NCBI RefSeq assembly: GCF_021295315.1
Contig: NZ_JAIMJA010000008.1
Span: forward strand, 1-64,000
Length of the DNA stretch: 64,000 nucleotides
Source of the DNA: Motilimonas cestriensis
GTDB lineage: Bacteria > Pseudomonadota > Gammaproteobacteria > Enterobacterales > CBDFNC01
Direction: 5' to 3'
In this document: piece after piece, positions 36,868 to 46,192 of the stretch
Layout: the number at the start of each line of letters is the position of its first letter
How positions within the stretch are numbered: the first letter of the stretch is position 1
Notes under the pieces: generated by a model
What the model was told of the DNA's origin: nothing
Database searches by the model: none
The model's input: only the letters and a program-made list of their open reading frames with translations
Position numbers and translations under genes: made by a program

Positions 36868-39084
36868 ATGATCCGCTTAATGTTTATTTTATTGTTGTCT
36901 GGTTTTAGTGCCGTGGTACTGGCGTCTGAGCGGCCAAAAATTGGCTTAGCCTTGGGTGGCGGTGGTGCGAAAGGGGCTGCTCATGTCGGCGTGCTTAAAG
37001 TGCTTGAAGAGCTCAATATTCCGGTGGACTACATCGCGGGCACGTCGATGGGCGCTTATGTAGCAGGTATGTATGCTTCGGGCTTAAGCGCCGCAGAAAT
37101 AGAGCAACGCATGTTTGCAACCGATTGGAATCGAGGTTTTTCTGACAAGGTTGCTCGCGAAAAATTAAGCTACCGCAAGAAAAAACAAAATGAGCAGTTT
37201 TTACTGCAATCAGACATCGGCTTTGATGGCAAAAGTATTGCCTTACCCCATGGTGTTATTCAAGGTGAAACCATGGCGCGGCTATTGCGTGAGTCAACGT
37301 TAAACTTACCCAATTTTGATAGCTTTGATGATATGCCAATCCCTTATCGCGCCTTGGCCGTTGACCTAGAGAAAATGGAACCTTATGTATTAAAGCAAGG
37401 TAACTTAGTTAATGCGATGCAAGCCAGTATGTCGGTCCCTGGTGCTCTCAAGCCGATGGAAATAGATGGCCGCTATCTCGCTGATGGGGGCATAGTGAAT
37501 AACCTGCCCATTGATGTATTAAAAGAAATGGGAGCAGATATCATTATTGCAGTCGATATTGGTTCTCCTTTAGTGGGTAAAGATAAATTAGATTCTTACC
37601 TGACTATTTTAGATCAGCTCAGCAACTACATGACGCAATCCAGTACACAAAAGCAAATCGCCCTGATGTCGGAACAAGATATTTTACTCAAGCCTGCTAT
37701 TAGTGAAATCGGTACTGGTGAGTTTGAACGCATGGCGGAAATTTTGCCGTTAGGGATTGCTGCTGCACAAGGGAAGTTGACACAATTGAAGAGGCTTTCT
37801 GTGTCGACAGATGAATATGCGCTATATGCTGCTAATAAGATGACCATTAGGGCTGGTTTACGCTCAGGGGATATGTTTATTGTTGATCGCGTTGACATTG
37901 AAACCGATGCTCAATTATCTGAAGCCACTATTAGATCGCGGTTAAAAGTGAAACCTGCTCAACCCTATAACCAAAAACAGCTCGAAAAAAATATTCAGAG
38001 CCTTTATGCCGAAGGCATTTTTGAACGGGTCGATTATGAATTTACCACCGATCAAGGTGAGCGCGTTCTCAAAGTGACGGCAAAAGAGAAGCCTTGGGGG
38101 CCAGGCTATTTCGACATGCTGCTGGGAATTGAAGAAACTAAAGCTGAAAATTCAAAAATTGCCTTTGGTCTCTCTTATACCCTCACAGATTTGACTTCTC
38201 ATGGCGCTGAGTGGCGCAACCGCGTCATTATGGGCACGCGGACTTGGCTATCCAGTGAAGTGCATGTTCCGCTGAATGTGACACAAAATTACTACTGGGA
38301 TGCGGAAGTCTTTTATCAGCAAGATAAGCGCAATTACTTTTTCCCCGATGAAAGGGGCAGTAATGGCGGTATAAAATATTGGCAAACGGAATATAGCTCC
38401 CTTGGTTTTGATACAGCCCTTGGTCTCAATATCTCTTCACGCGCCATTTTGGAAGGAGGGTGGTCGATTGAAGATGGCGATATGGAGTTTATCGGCTCTA
38501 ACCTGAACAGCGATTTTACCTTTTATGGCCCTTATCTGTTGCTAGGCTTTGATAGTTTAGATAACGCCTTTTTTCCCAGCCAAGGCGGTGTGTTTGATGC
38601 AAAATTGCAATGGATCACCGAGCGCAGTGATGGCGAAAAAGACGATGGTTGGCTAGGGCAAGTCGATTGGATGAACGTGCAGAGTTGGGATCGCCATGTG
38701 TTGGAGCTAAATGCTAGTTACGGTGGGGTGACTACAAAAGTAGGGATCCCTTCTGTGATGCAGGATTTAGGTGGTTTTCAGAACTTATCTGGCTTACTGC
38801 GCAACGAAATTTCGGGGCGTTATAAGGTTTTTGGTTCAGTGGTATATCGCTATCGCATTCTCGATAACAATTTTGGAGCGGTGCGGTTGCCCTTGTATTT
38901 TTCCGCTTCGTTTGAGCAAGGCAATGTTTGGCAAAGTAGTCGAGACATACGCTTTGACAACATGATAACGGCTGGTAGTTTGGGCGTGTCTGTGGATACA
39001 GGTTTAGGACCAATTACATTAGCGACGGGATTGGCGGAAGGAGGCCACTCCAGCGTTTATTTCTTCTTAGGATCGAAAATATAA
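36868..39084 (+). CDS. PlpD-like patatin/beta-barrel protein (type Vd secretion)
   Basis: A 738-residue outer-membrane protein. A signal peptide (about 1-19, FILLLSGFSAVVLA) is followed by a patatin domain with oxyanion loop GGGGAKG (30-36), nucleophile S60 in GTSMG and Asp in ADGGIVNNLP. A POTRA-like domain (about 350-410; RLKVKPAQPYNQKQLEKNI) leads to a C-terminal barrel resembling the bacterial surface-antigen family (about 420-738). This is the layout of Pseudomonas PlpD, a type Vd autotransporter phospholipase. I start at ATG 36868 after TAGGGA because the signal peptide begins there. Whether the patatin is released is unknown. Confidence 0.9.
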   Translation: MIRLMFILLLSGFSAVVLASERPKIGLALGGGGAKGAAHVGVLKVLEELNIPVDYIAGTSMGAYVAGMYASGLSAAEIEQRMFATDWNRGFSDKVAREKLSYRKKKQNEQFLLQSDIGFDGKSIALPHGVIQGETMARLLRESTLNLPNFDSFDDMPIPYRALAVDLEKMEPYVLKQGNLVNAMQASMSVPGALKPMEIDGRYLADGGIVNNLPIDVLKEMGADIIIAVDIGSPLVGKDKLDSYLTILDQLSNYMTQSSTQKQIALMSEQDILLKPAISEIGTGEFERMAEILPLGIAAAQGKLTQLKRLSVSTDEYALYAANKMTIRAGLRSGDMFIVDRVDIETDAQLSEATIRSRLKVKPAQPYNQKQLEKNIQSLYAEGIFERVDYEFTTDQGERVLKVTAKEKPWGPGYFDMLLGIEETKAENSKIAFGLSYTLTDLTSHGAEWRNRVIMGTRTWLSSEVHVPLNVTQNYYWDAEVFYQQDKRNYFFPDERGSNGGIKYWQTEYSSLGFDTALGLNISSRAILEGGWSIEDGDMEFIGSNLNSDFTFYGPYLLLGFDSLDNAFFPSQGGVFDAKLQWITERSDGEKDDGWLGQVDWMNVQSWDRHVLELNASYGGVTTKVGIPSVMQDLGGFQNLSGLLRNEISGRYKVFGSVVYRYRILDNNFGAVRLPLYFSASFEQGNVWQSSRDIRFDNMITAGSLGVSVDTGLGPITLATGLAEGGHSSVYFFLGSKI

Positions 39085-39101
39085 CCTCATCTTAACAGTT
39101 T

Positions 39102-39125
39102 AGCCCCCATGAACAGGGGGCTTTT
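39102..39125 (+). terminator. Terminator after the PlpD-like gene
   Basis: A 7-bp stem (AGCCCCC / GGGGGCT) with a 7-base loop followed by TTTT, between the PlpD-like gene and the convergent dehydrogenase gene. Confidence 0.82.
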
Positions 39126-39132
39126 GACTATA

Positions 39133-40590
39133 TCAACTTAACTGGCCATAACAATGGGCTTTAATAAATTGATATTCAGCTAAACCTGTGTGGCCTCCTT
39201 CTCGGCCTAAGCCTGACTGCTTGATGCCACCAAAAGGACTCACCGCATTTGACACCATGCCATCGTTTATCCCTACAATGCCGTAATCTAATGCCGCAGC
39301 AACGCGCTGACAGCGATGGATGTTATTACTAAAAAAATACGCAGCGAGCCCAGCATCAGTGTTGTTGGCTCGCTTAATCACCTCATCTTCTTGAGCAAAC
39401 CATTGCACCGCCAATACCGGACCAAAAATTTCTTGTTGGGCGATGGCCATATCAGGGGTGATGTCGCTCAGCAAGGTAACGGGAAAGAAGGGGCCGCTTA
39501 ATTCACTTAAATCAGCTTGGTATTCAAGTTTAGCGCCTGCGTTGATCGCGCTTGCAACTAAGTTATTTACTTTATCAACAGCGGCTTGGTTAATCAGCGG
39601 ACCAAGCAGCACATTTTTATCCATGCCATTACCGACTGTTAGTGATGGCAACTTTGCTTTTAGCTTAGTTAAAAATGCTTGCTGTAAGCTTTGATCAACA
39701 TAAATACGGTTAGCTGCGACGCAAGTTTGACCGTTGTTTCTAAATTTACTGATCATCAAGGCGTCAATCGCTGCGTCGAGATCGGCATCAGCAAAAATTA
39801 TAAAGGGCGCATTGCCGCCGAGTTCAAGCGATAAGCGTTTTAAGCTGGTGGCACTTTGGGCAAACAATTTTTGTCCGACGGGCGTTGAACCTGTAAAAGA
39901 AAGCTTTTTTACTCGTTGATCGTGACACAGTGCATCGCCAATCATTGGCGCGTCCCCGGTAACAAGATTGATAACACCTTTTGGAAAACCGGCACGGTGA
40001 GCTAGTTCGACTAGAGCAATGGCAGTAAAGGGCGTAAGCTCTGAGGGTTTAATGATAATGGTACAGCCAGCGGCAAGGGCGGCAGCGGCTTTGCGGGTGA
40101 TCATCGCGGCGGGAAAGTTCCATGGGGTAATCAATGCCGCCACGCCCACCGCTTGTTTACGAGTGTGAAACTGCTTGTTATCCACGGGTGAGTTTAAGGT
40201 TAAGCCGTGGTCGGCATTGATTTGCTCGGCAAACCACTTAATAAACGAGGCGGCATAAAGAATTTCACCCTTGGCTTCTGCTAGTGCTTTGCCTTGTTCT
40301 TGAGTCAATATACTGGCTAAGTCATCTTGCGCCGCTAAGATTAAATTGTACCACTTGAGTAACCACTCACTTCGTTGATAAGTGTTTGTTTTTGAATAGG
40401 TATCAAACGCGTTGCTTGCAGCTGCAATGGTTTGTTCAAGGGTTATCTCATTAATCACAGGTATCGAGCCTAGATTTACCCCGTTAGCCGGGTTGCTAAC
40501 TGTTATGGATTTGTTACCCGCTTGCCATTCTCCATTAAGGTAGTTTGCTTGCTTTATCAATTGATTATCGTTTAATTGCAAAAAATTCAT
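39133..40590 (-). CDS. Aldehyde dehydrogenase, GabD-like succinate-semialdehyde dehydrogenase
   Basis: A 485-residue NAD(P)-dependent aldehyde dehydrogenase. The catalytic Glu is in LELGGNAPFI and the Cys in NNGQTCVAANRIYV. The nucleotide segment is FTGSTPVGQ, and WNFPAAMITRKAAAALAAG is typical of the SSADH group (E. coli GabD, 482 residues). It would oxidise succinic semialdehyde to succinate. No gabT or gabP lies alongside, so the substrate is inferred from similarity only. A weak TAGGTAAG ribosome site precedes the ATG. Confidence 0.88.
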   Translation of the reverse strand: MNFLQLNDNQLIKQANYLNGEWQAGNKSITVSNPANGVNLGSIPVINEITLEQTIAAASNAFDTYSKTNTYQRSEWLLKWYNLILAAQDDLASILTQEQGKALAEAKGEILYAASFIKWFAEQINADHGLTLNSPVDNKQFHTRKQAVGVAALITPWNFPAAMITRKAAAALAAGCTIIIKPSELTPFTAIALVELAHRAGFPKGVINLVTGDAPMIGDALCHDQRVKKLSFTGSTPVGQKLFAQSATSLKRLSLELGGNAPFIIFADADLDAAIDALMISKFRNNGQTCVAANRIYVDQSLQQAFLTKLKAKLPSLTVGNGMDKNVLLGPLINQAAVDKVNNLVASAINAGAKLEYQADLSELSGPFFPVTLLSDITPDMAIAQQEIFGPVLAVQWFAQEDEVIKRANNTDAGLAAYFFSNNIHRCQRVAAALDYGIVGINDGMVSNAVSPFGGIKQSGLGREGGHTGLAEYQFIKAHCYGQLS

Positions 40591-40843
40591 GGGTACTTAC
40601 CTAAGTGGGTTTAAGTTCGCATTTTAATAACTTGATAACATAAATGAAATAATTTACTGACGTATTAAATTTTAATTTTTACTTGAATCTTATATACTCT
40701 TGCTGCTTCGAAATGGTCATATTGCCTGCATTTTTGCTTTTAAATCGTTATTTAAGTCGATCTATCGCATTAACAGCAATGTACCCGTCAAAGGATAAAA
40801 ATCACCGCAAATAGGTGATATACATTAAAAAGAGGAACGAGTC

Positions 40844-43441
40844 GTGCTTGAAGCTTATCGTAAACACGTCGCAGAGCGTGCTGCCCAAGGAGTGGTTCCT
40901 AAGCCGTTAGATGCTGAACAAACCGCTGCCCTAATCGAACTAATCAAAACGCCACCTGCTGGCGAAGAAGAGTTTATTCTTGAATTACTAGCCGATCGTA
41001 TACCCCCTGGCGTAGATGAAGCGGCATACGTAAAAGCAGGCTTTTTAGCTGCTGTTGCTAATGGCGAAGCCAACTCTCCTATTTTATCAGCTGCCCGTGC
41101 TACTGAGTTACTCGGTACCATGCAAGGGGGCTACAATATTGAGCCTTTGATTGCTCAGCTAGATAATGACGAGTTAGCCCCAATTGCGGCTAAAGCGTTA
41201 TCTCATACATTACTGATGTTTGATGCTTTCTTCGACGTAGAAGAAAAAGCCAAAGCAGGTAATGCGTATGCACAACAGGTCATGCAGTCTTGGGCGGATG
41301 CCGAGTGGTATTTAAAGAAACCGCAAGTGGCAGAAAAAATTACCGGTACCGTATTTAAGGTAACTGGCGAAACCAATACTGATGACTTGTCTCCTGCACC
41401 AGATGCATGGTCTCGTCCAGACATCCCATTACATGCACTTGCGATGTTGAAAAATGCGCGCGAAGGTATTGAACCCGATCAAGCGGGCGAAGTGGGTCCA
41501 ATTAAGCAAATTGATGCACTTAAAGCTAAAGGTCATCCGTTAATTTATGTGGGTGACGTAGTGGGAACCGGTTCCTCTCGTAAATCAGCCACTAACTCTG
41601 TGCTTTGGTTTATGGGTGATGATATTCCAAACGTACCTAACAAACGTGCTGGCGGTGTGTGTATCGGTGGTAAAATTGCCCCTATCTTCTTTAATACTAT
41701 GGAAGACTCAGGCGCACTACCGATTGAAATGGATGTAAGCGACTTAAACATGGGTGATGTAATTGACATTTACCCACACCTTGGCGTGGTTAAAAATGCC
41801 GAAACCGGTGAAGAAATTGCTAAGTTTGAGCTAAAGACCACTATTATTCTTGATGAAGTACGTGCTGGTGGCCGTATTCCATTAATTATTGGCCGTGGCT
41901 TAACGGATCGTGCGCGTCAATCTTTAGGTTTAGGCCCAACAGATATCTTCAAGCTACCTGAAGATGTTGCCGCTTCCACTAAGGGCTACACCTTAGCGCA
42001 GAAGATGGTTGGTAAAGCCTGTAATGTTGCTGGCGTACGCCCAGGTCAATACTGTGAGCCTAAGATGACTACAGTAGGCTCGCAAGATACTACCGGCCCA
42101 ATGACGCGTGATGAGCTAAAAGATTTAGCGTGTTTAGGTTTCTCTGCAGATCTAACCATGCAGTCTTTCTGTCACACTGCGGCATACCCGAAACCAATCG
42201 ATGTAAACACGCATCACACGCTACCTGATTTCATCATGAACCGTGGCGGTGTATCACTGCGTCCGGGTGATGGTGTTATCCACTCTTGGTTAAACCGTAT
42301 GCTATTACCAGATACCGTTGGTACTGGTGGCGACTCTCATACTCGTTTCCCATTAGGTATTTCTTTCCCTGCTGGTTCTGGCTTAGTGGCGTTTGCTGCT
42401 GCAACAGGCGTAATGCCATTGGATATGCCTGAATCAGTATTGGTCCGCTTTAAAGGTGAAATGCAACCAGGTATCACCTTGCGTGACCTAGTTAATGCTA
42501 TCCCTTATTACGCGATCAAAGATGGTCTATTAACGGTTGCGAAGAAAGGTAAAGTAAACATCTTCTCTGGTCGTGTACTAGAAATTGAAGGTTTACCTGA
42601 TCTGAAAGTTGAACAAGCATTTGAACTGTCAGATGCATCTGCTGAGCGTAGTGCTGCGGGTTGTTCTATCAAGCTAAATGAAGCGCCGATTATTGAGTAT
42701 TTAAACTCTAACATCGTGATGCTGAAGTGGATGCTAGCCGAAGGTTACGGTGATGTGCGCACTATCGAGCGTCGTATTACTGCGATGCAAGAGTGGATTG
42801 CTAATCCAGAACTAATGGAAGCTGACGCTGACGCTGAATACGCTGCTGTTATCGAAATCGACATGAACGAAGTGAAAGAGCCAATCTTAGCTTGTCCTAA
42901 CGATCCAGATGACGTGAAACTGTTAAGCGAGCTTTCAGGCACGGATATCGATGAAGTGTTTATCGGTTCATGTATGACTAACATTGGTCATTTCCGCGCC
43001 GCAGGTAAACTGCTTAATAACTTCTCTGGTCAATTACCAACTCGTCTCTGGGTAGCTCCGCCAACTAAGATGGATGAAGCACAACTAACCGAAGAAGGTT
43101 ACTACAGCATCTTTGGTAAAGTAGGCGCACGTACTGAAATGCCAGGTTGTTCTTTATGTATGGGTAACCAAGCGCGTGTGGCTGACAACTCAACGGTTGT
43201 ATCGACTTCAACTCGTAACTTCCCTAACCGTTTGGGAACCGGTGCCAATGTTTACCTCAGTTCAGCAGAGCTGGCAGCGGTTGCAGCGATTATCGGAAAA
43301 TTACCAACAGTTGATGAATATATGACATATGCCAAACAATTAGATGCTACTTCGGCAGATACGTATAGATATCTAAACTTTGATCAGCTTCCAAGTTATA
43401 CTAAGAAGGCTGAGAAGGTAATTTTTACACAAGCCGTTTAA
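40844..43441 (+). CDS. acnB: Aconitate hydratase B
   Basis: AcnB (865 residues, same as E. coli) isomerises citrate to isocitrate in the TCA cycle and also dehydrates 2-methylisocitrate. The order of domains is HEAT-like N terminus (about 1-160), swivel domain (about 165-370), then the Fe-S core. The cluster cysteines appear in [20 protein letters not shown] and [10 protein letters not shown]. The start is GTG at 40844, giving [14 protein letters not shown], with AGAGGA upstream. It is followed by its own terminator and then by a regulator and yacL. Confidence 0.98.
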   Translation: MLEAYRKHVAERAAQGVVPKPLDAEQTAALIELIKTPPAGEEEFILELLADRIPPGVDEAAYVKAGFLAAVANGEANSPILSAARATELLGTMQGGYNIEPLIAQLDNDELAPIAAKALSHTLLMFDAFFDVEEKAKAGNAYAQQVMQSWADAEWYLKKPQVAEKITGTVFKVTGETNTDDLSPAPDAWSRPDIPLHALAMLKNAREGIEPDQAGEVGPIKQIDALKAKGHPLIYVGDVVGTGSSRKSATNSVLWFMGDDIPNVPNKRAGGVCIGGKIAPIFFNTMEDSGALPIEMDVSDLNMGDVIDIYPHLGVVKNAETGEEIAKFELKTTIILDEVRAGGRIPLIIGRGLTDRARQSLGLGPTDIFKLPEDVAASTKGYTLAQKMVGKACNVAGVRPGQYCEPKMTTVGSQDTTGPMTRDELKDLACLGFSADLTMQSFCHTAAYPKPIDVNTHHTLPDFIMNRGGVSLRPGDGVIHSWLNRMLLPDTVGTGGDSHTRFPLGISFPAGSGLVAFAAATGVMPLDMPESVLVRFKGEMQPGITLRDLVNAIPYYAIKDGLLTVAKKGKVNIFSGRVLEIEGLPDLKVEQAFELSDASAERSAAGCSIKLNEAPIIEYLNSNIVMLKWMLAEGYGDVRTIERRITAMQEWIANPELMEADADAEYAAVIEIDMNEVKEPILACPNDPDDVKLLSELSGTDIDEVFIGSCMTNIGHFRAAGKLLNNFSGQLPTRLWVAPPTKMDEAQLTEEGYYSIFGKVGARTEMPGCSLCMGNQARVADNSTVVSTSTRNFPNRLGTGANVYLSSAELAAVAAIIGKLPTVDEYMTYAKQLDATSADTYRYLNFDQLPSYTKKAEKVIFTQAV

Positions 43442-43467
43442 ATCGCTTAAAAAGTAAAAAACACCAA

Positions 43468-43495
43468 AAAAAACCCTCTCAGGAGGGTTTTTTAT
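43468..43495 (+). terminator. acnB terminator
   Basis: An 8-bp stem (AAACCCTC / GAGGGTTT) with a 4-base loop, flanked by an A-run and followed by TTTATT. Confidence 0.88.
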
Positions 43496-43654
43496 TGGAT
43501 AAATATAAGATAGCGATACAAATTAGTTAGATTGCAGGGATTTGATTAAATTAAAGTCAATTAATTTGCATACACGGCTGGATTTTTTTACAAAGTCTTG
43601 ATAAAACTATGTTGTCAGTCACAATTTTATTTTTTTAATTATATGGGTGTCATT

Positions 43655-44476
43655 ATGCTAGAAAAAAGCCTTGTTGTGGGTGAATACCACATAGATACGA
43701 GTCAGAACAGCCTGATCCATAGTAATCGTAAAGTTTACTTAGGACCACTACGTACATCGCTATTGCACTTCTTGTGTAAGAATTTAAACACGGTAGTAAC
43801 ACGTGAAGATCTTGCGCAGCATGTATGGGGCCGTCTGGTAACCGACCACACGATCAACCAACACATTTCACAATTGCGTAAAAGCATTGGTAACCTAAGC
43901 ATTCATGGCTTGAACATTTCAACCATTCCTAAGCGTGGCTACATTGCTCGTTTAGAAGGTGCTGAAGTTGGTCAACCTACGCCGCTAGTGAATAAACCAG
44001 AAGCTGTTACAACTAACCTAAAAGTATTGGTAGTTGAAGGTAATAACGGCGACCGTGATGCTATGGTTGCACAGCTTGAAAACCTAAATGTTGCTTACGT
44101 TGAAAGTGCAGCAACTGTTGAAGCTGCAGAGCAAGCGTTTGCTCTACAAGACTTTGACCTACTAGTGATCGATGCATTGTTGAATGACACTGCGGGTATT
44201 GAACTAGTAAAACGTATCCGTATGGGGGAAACCTCAGCCGTTGCAGATATTCGCGTTCTAGTGACGCACTTTGATGTTCAACGTGAGCTACTCGGTATTA
44301 ACAGCTTACTTGATATTCAAGGTCTATTACTAAAACCATTAGAAGACAGTCGCTTAAAGCAAATGTTAATGGTTGCTAGCAAATCAGCTGTGGTACTTAA
44401 ACCACAAGCCGCTTATGAGTTGGTACCAACTCATGTATTAAGCAAAGAAGCAGCATTAAAAACAGCGACAAACTAA
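43655..44476 (+). CDS. Winged-helix regulator with C-terminal receiver (inverted response regulator)
   Basis: A 273-residue protein with a PhoB/OmpR-type winged helix at the N terminus (about 5-100; REDLAQHVWGR, TINQHISQLRKSIG, IPKRGYIARLE). A linker (101-120) and a receiver domain at the C terminus (about 121-240) follow. The receiver keeps D173 (LLVIDALLND), T204 and K227 (LLLKPLE), but the first acidic pair is E128-G129. Ordinary response regulators have the opposite order. I start at ATG 43655. Earlier in-frame starts (43643, 43598) add residues without domain character. No kinase is adjacent. It lies between acnB and yacL, and the target genes are unknown. Confidence 0.85.
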   Translation: MLEKSLVVGEYHIDTSQNSLIHSNRKVYLGPLRTSLLHFLCKNLNTVVTREDLAQHVWGRLVTDHTINQHISQLRKSIGNLSIHGLNISTIPKRGYIARLEGAEVGQPTPLVNKPEAVTTNLKVLVVEGNNGDRDAMVAQLENLNVAYVESAATVEAAEQAFALQDFDLLVIDALLNDTAGIELVKRIRMGETSAVADIRVLVTHFDVQRELLGINSLLDIQGLLLKPLEDSRLKQMLMVASKSAVVLKPQAAYELVPTHVLSKEAALKTATN

Positions 44477-44548
44477 AAATAAACGCTGACAAAACTTAGA
44501 CAGTTTTAAATACAATAAATAACACCAGAGCTGGCTTAGGACGAGACT

Positions 44549-44564
44549 TTCTGGTTTACCAGAA
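44549..44564. other. Short inverted repeat before yacL
   Basis: TTCTGG / CCAGAA around TTTA, in the 165-base gap between the regulator and yacL. There is no T-run. It could be an operator or a mRNA hairpin. Confidence 0.35.
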
Positions 44565-44641
44565 GTTAACAGTTAAGTACTAAGTTCAAGCTCTAAGGTA
44601 TAATCCTCAATCGAGCACGACTGACAATATGAGGTTCGATT

Positions 44642-45013
44642 TTGGAGTTTGAATTTAAACGTGACATGTTACATAACACAATAAAAAGCCATTTTTCCAT
44701 GGGCCATGAAGCTCTTGGAACATGGTTAGAGCAAGAGATAAATATGGATCTTGCCTGCATATCGCGTTTATTAGACCAAATTCAGCTGCTCCAAACCCAA
44801 GGGGTGGAGCAGTTTGAATTATTAGGCGCTGAGTTTTCCTTGTTTCTTAATCAAGAAGAAGCCAAGGTAGCTGCCAACATCCTGCTATCCGATAACGACG
44901 AATTACCCGATGACATGGGCTTTTATGATGAAGAGAGCCTGGCTTTGTGTGGTTTAGAGGATTTCGAGCAGATGTTACTTTCCTACCAAAGATTTATTCA
45001 AACTGGTTATTGA
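44642..45013 (+). CDS. yacL: YacL, UPF0231 family protein
   Basis: A 123-residue protein aligning end to end with E. coli YacL (120 residues): EFKRDMLHN at the start, SMGHEALGTWLEQEI, and YDEESLALCGLEDFEQMLLSYQRF at the end. The function is unknown. The TTG at 44642 is the start that matches the family N terminus. yacL also follows acnB in E. coli, so the neighbourhood is old, but here a regulator gene lies between them. Confidence 0.9.
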   Translation: MEFEFKRDMLHNTIKSHFSMGHEALGTWLEQEINMDLACISRLLDQIQLLQTQGVEQFELLGAEFSLFLNQEEAKVAANILLSDNDELPDDMGFYDEESLALCGLEDFEQMLLSYQRFIQTGY

Positions 45014-45146
45014 ACCTATTCACTCGCTCGTTGAGTAAATAAACTAAATTTTAAAACCGCGTAAATTTTTCCCCTAATCGCACTCATTTTATATGGTGTG
45101 GCAGTTTAGTACTTGGTTGGGTTAATCTTTTTCGGGAAAATTAAAA

Positions 45147-45184
45147 AATTACTTTTAGAAAGTTACTTTTAAAAAGTTACTTTA
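45147..45184. repeat. 14-bp tandem repeat across the arfB stop codon
   Basis: Three adjacent copies of a 14-base unit: AATTACTTTTAGAA, AGTTACTTTTAAAA and AGTTACTTTA. On the minus strand the unit reads roughly AAAGTAACTTTYTA. The arfB stop codon lies in the second copy, so the end of the gene has been tandemly duplicated. Confidence 0.75.
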
Positions 45185-45591
45185 GATCGCAGTTTCTTCA
45201 CATTTCCTTTCACAGCTTTTCCTTGCAGGCGGCGCGTTTTTGAGCCTTTGGTCGGCTTAGTAGCAATACGGCATTTTTGCACCACGTTGGCATTTTTTAT
45301 TAATGCCACTAATCGCTCGATGGCATCTTGCTTATTGAAGTCTTGGCTGCGGCTACTTTGCGCCTTGATAATGATATCGCCACCTTTTGTGATGCGATGG
45401 TCACTGACCTGTTGCAGGCGCTCTTTATAGCTATCAGGAAGTGTGCTTGAGTCTAAGAAATTAAACCTTAGCTGTACCGCTGTACTGACTTTATTTACAT
45501 TTTGCCCGCCTGCACCTTGGGCGCGGACAAAGGTGAATTCAACTTCTTTAAGTGGAATAAATACGCGCTCTGATACTTTAATTTTGTCCAA
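45169..45591 (-). CDS. arfB: Alternative ribosome-rescue factor ArfB
   Basis: A 140-residue peptidyl-tRNA hydrolase that frees ribosomes stalled at mRNA ends, acting independently of tmRNA. The catalytic GGQ is at 28-30 in RAQGAGGQNVNKVSTAVQLRF, and the basic C-terminal tail (KPTKGSKTRRLQGKAVKGNVKKLRSK) is the part that enters the empty mRNA channel. Length and sequence match E. coli ArfB (YaeJ, 140). It is convergent with yacL. Confidence 0.94.
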   Translation of the reverse strand: MDKIKVSERVFIPLKEVEFTFVRAQGAGGQNVNKVSTAVQLRFNFLDSSTLPDSYKERLQQVSDHRITKGGDIIIKAQSSRSQDFNKQDAIERLVALIKNANVVQKCRIATKPTKGSKTRRLQGKAVKGNVKKLRSKVTF

Positions 45592-45776
45592 ATGCCGTCT
45601 CTCTAATCTGCCCTACATCGCGATATTGTAACCTTTTCCTGCTTTGATGTCCTGAAGGGCTTGTTTTGCCCCGATCCTGCGCATTGTTAAAAATATGTTG
45701 CTTTAATTTGGTGCGTAAAGGTCAGTTGGATTTATCAATTTTATTTAAGTTGTTGAAATTGTTTTATTTTAATTTT

Positions 45777-45792
45777 TGGCACGGAGTTTGTA
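45777..45792 (+). promoter_or_regulatory. Sigma-54 promoter of glnK-amtB
   Basis: TGGCACGGAGTTTGTA matches the sigma-54 consensus TGGCACGNNNNTTGCW except that the -12 GC is GT. It lies 48-63 bases before glnK, an operon normally driven by NtrC and sigma-54 during nitrogen limitation. No NtrC site was identified with confidence. Confidence 0.82.
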
Positions 45793-45840
45793 ATAACTAG
45801 TGTAAGAAAATTAAAAAATACATGCTTAGGGAGAGTTGTT

Positions 45841-46179
45841 ATGAAAATGATCAGTGCGATTATCAAACCATTCAAATTGGATGATGTCAGAGAAGCTGTT
45901 GCAGAAGTCGGTGTAGATGGTTTGACAGTGACAGAAGTAAGAGGGTTTGGCCGTCAGAAGGGGCACACCGAGCTGTACCGCGGCGCGGAATACAATGTCG
46001 ACTTTTTACCTAAGGTAAAGCTCGATATTGCGACCAGTGAAGAAAACGTTGATCGCCTTATTGAGGCAATTACTGGCGCTGCTTATACCGGCAAAATCGG
46101 TGACGGCAAAATTTTTGTTTATGAGCTAACTCAAGTAGTACGTATCCGTACTGGTGAGCTAGACAACGAAGCACTGTAA
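45841..46179 (+). CDS. glnK: Nitrogen regulatory protein P-II (GlnK)
   Basis: A 112-residue trimeric signal protein that reads 2-oxoglutarate and ATP/ADP and blocks AmtB when nitrogen is plentiful. The T-loop carries Y51 (YRGAEYNVDF), the uridylylation site. The B-loop (TGKIGDGKIFV) and C-loop (RIRTGE) are intact. Pairing with amtB makes GlnK more likely than GlnB. GGGAGAG precedes the ATG. Confidence 0.95.
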   Translation: MKMISAIIKPFKLDDVREAVAEVGVDGLTVTEVRGFGRQKGHTELYRGAEYNVDFLPKVKLDIATSEENVDRLIEAITGAAYTGKIGDGKIFVYELTQVVRIRTGELDNEAL

Positions 46180-46192
46180 GGGAGACAGGATC

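Noticed and set aside
40591-40843. A specific regulator site in the acnB upstream region
   Set aside because: The region is AT-rich with several weak -10-like strings, but no operator or promoter pair stands out.
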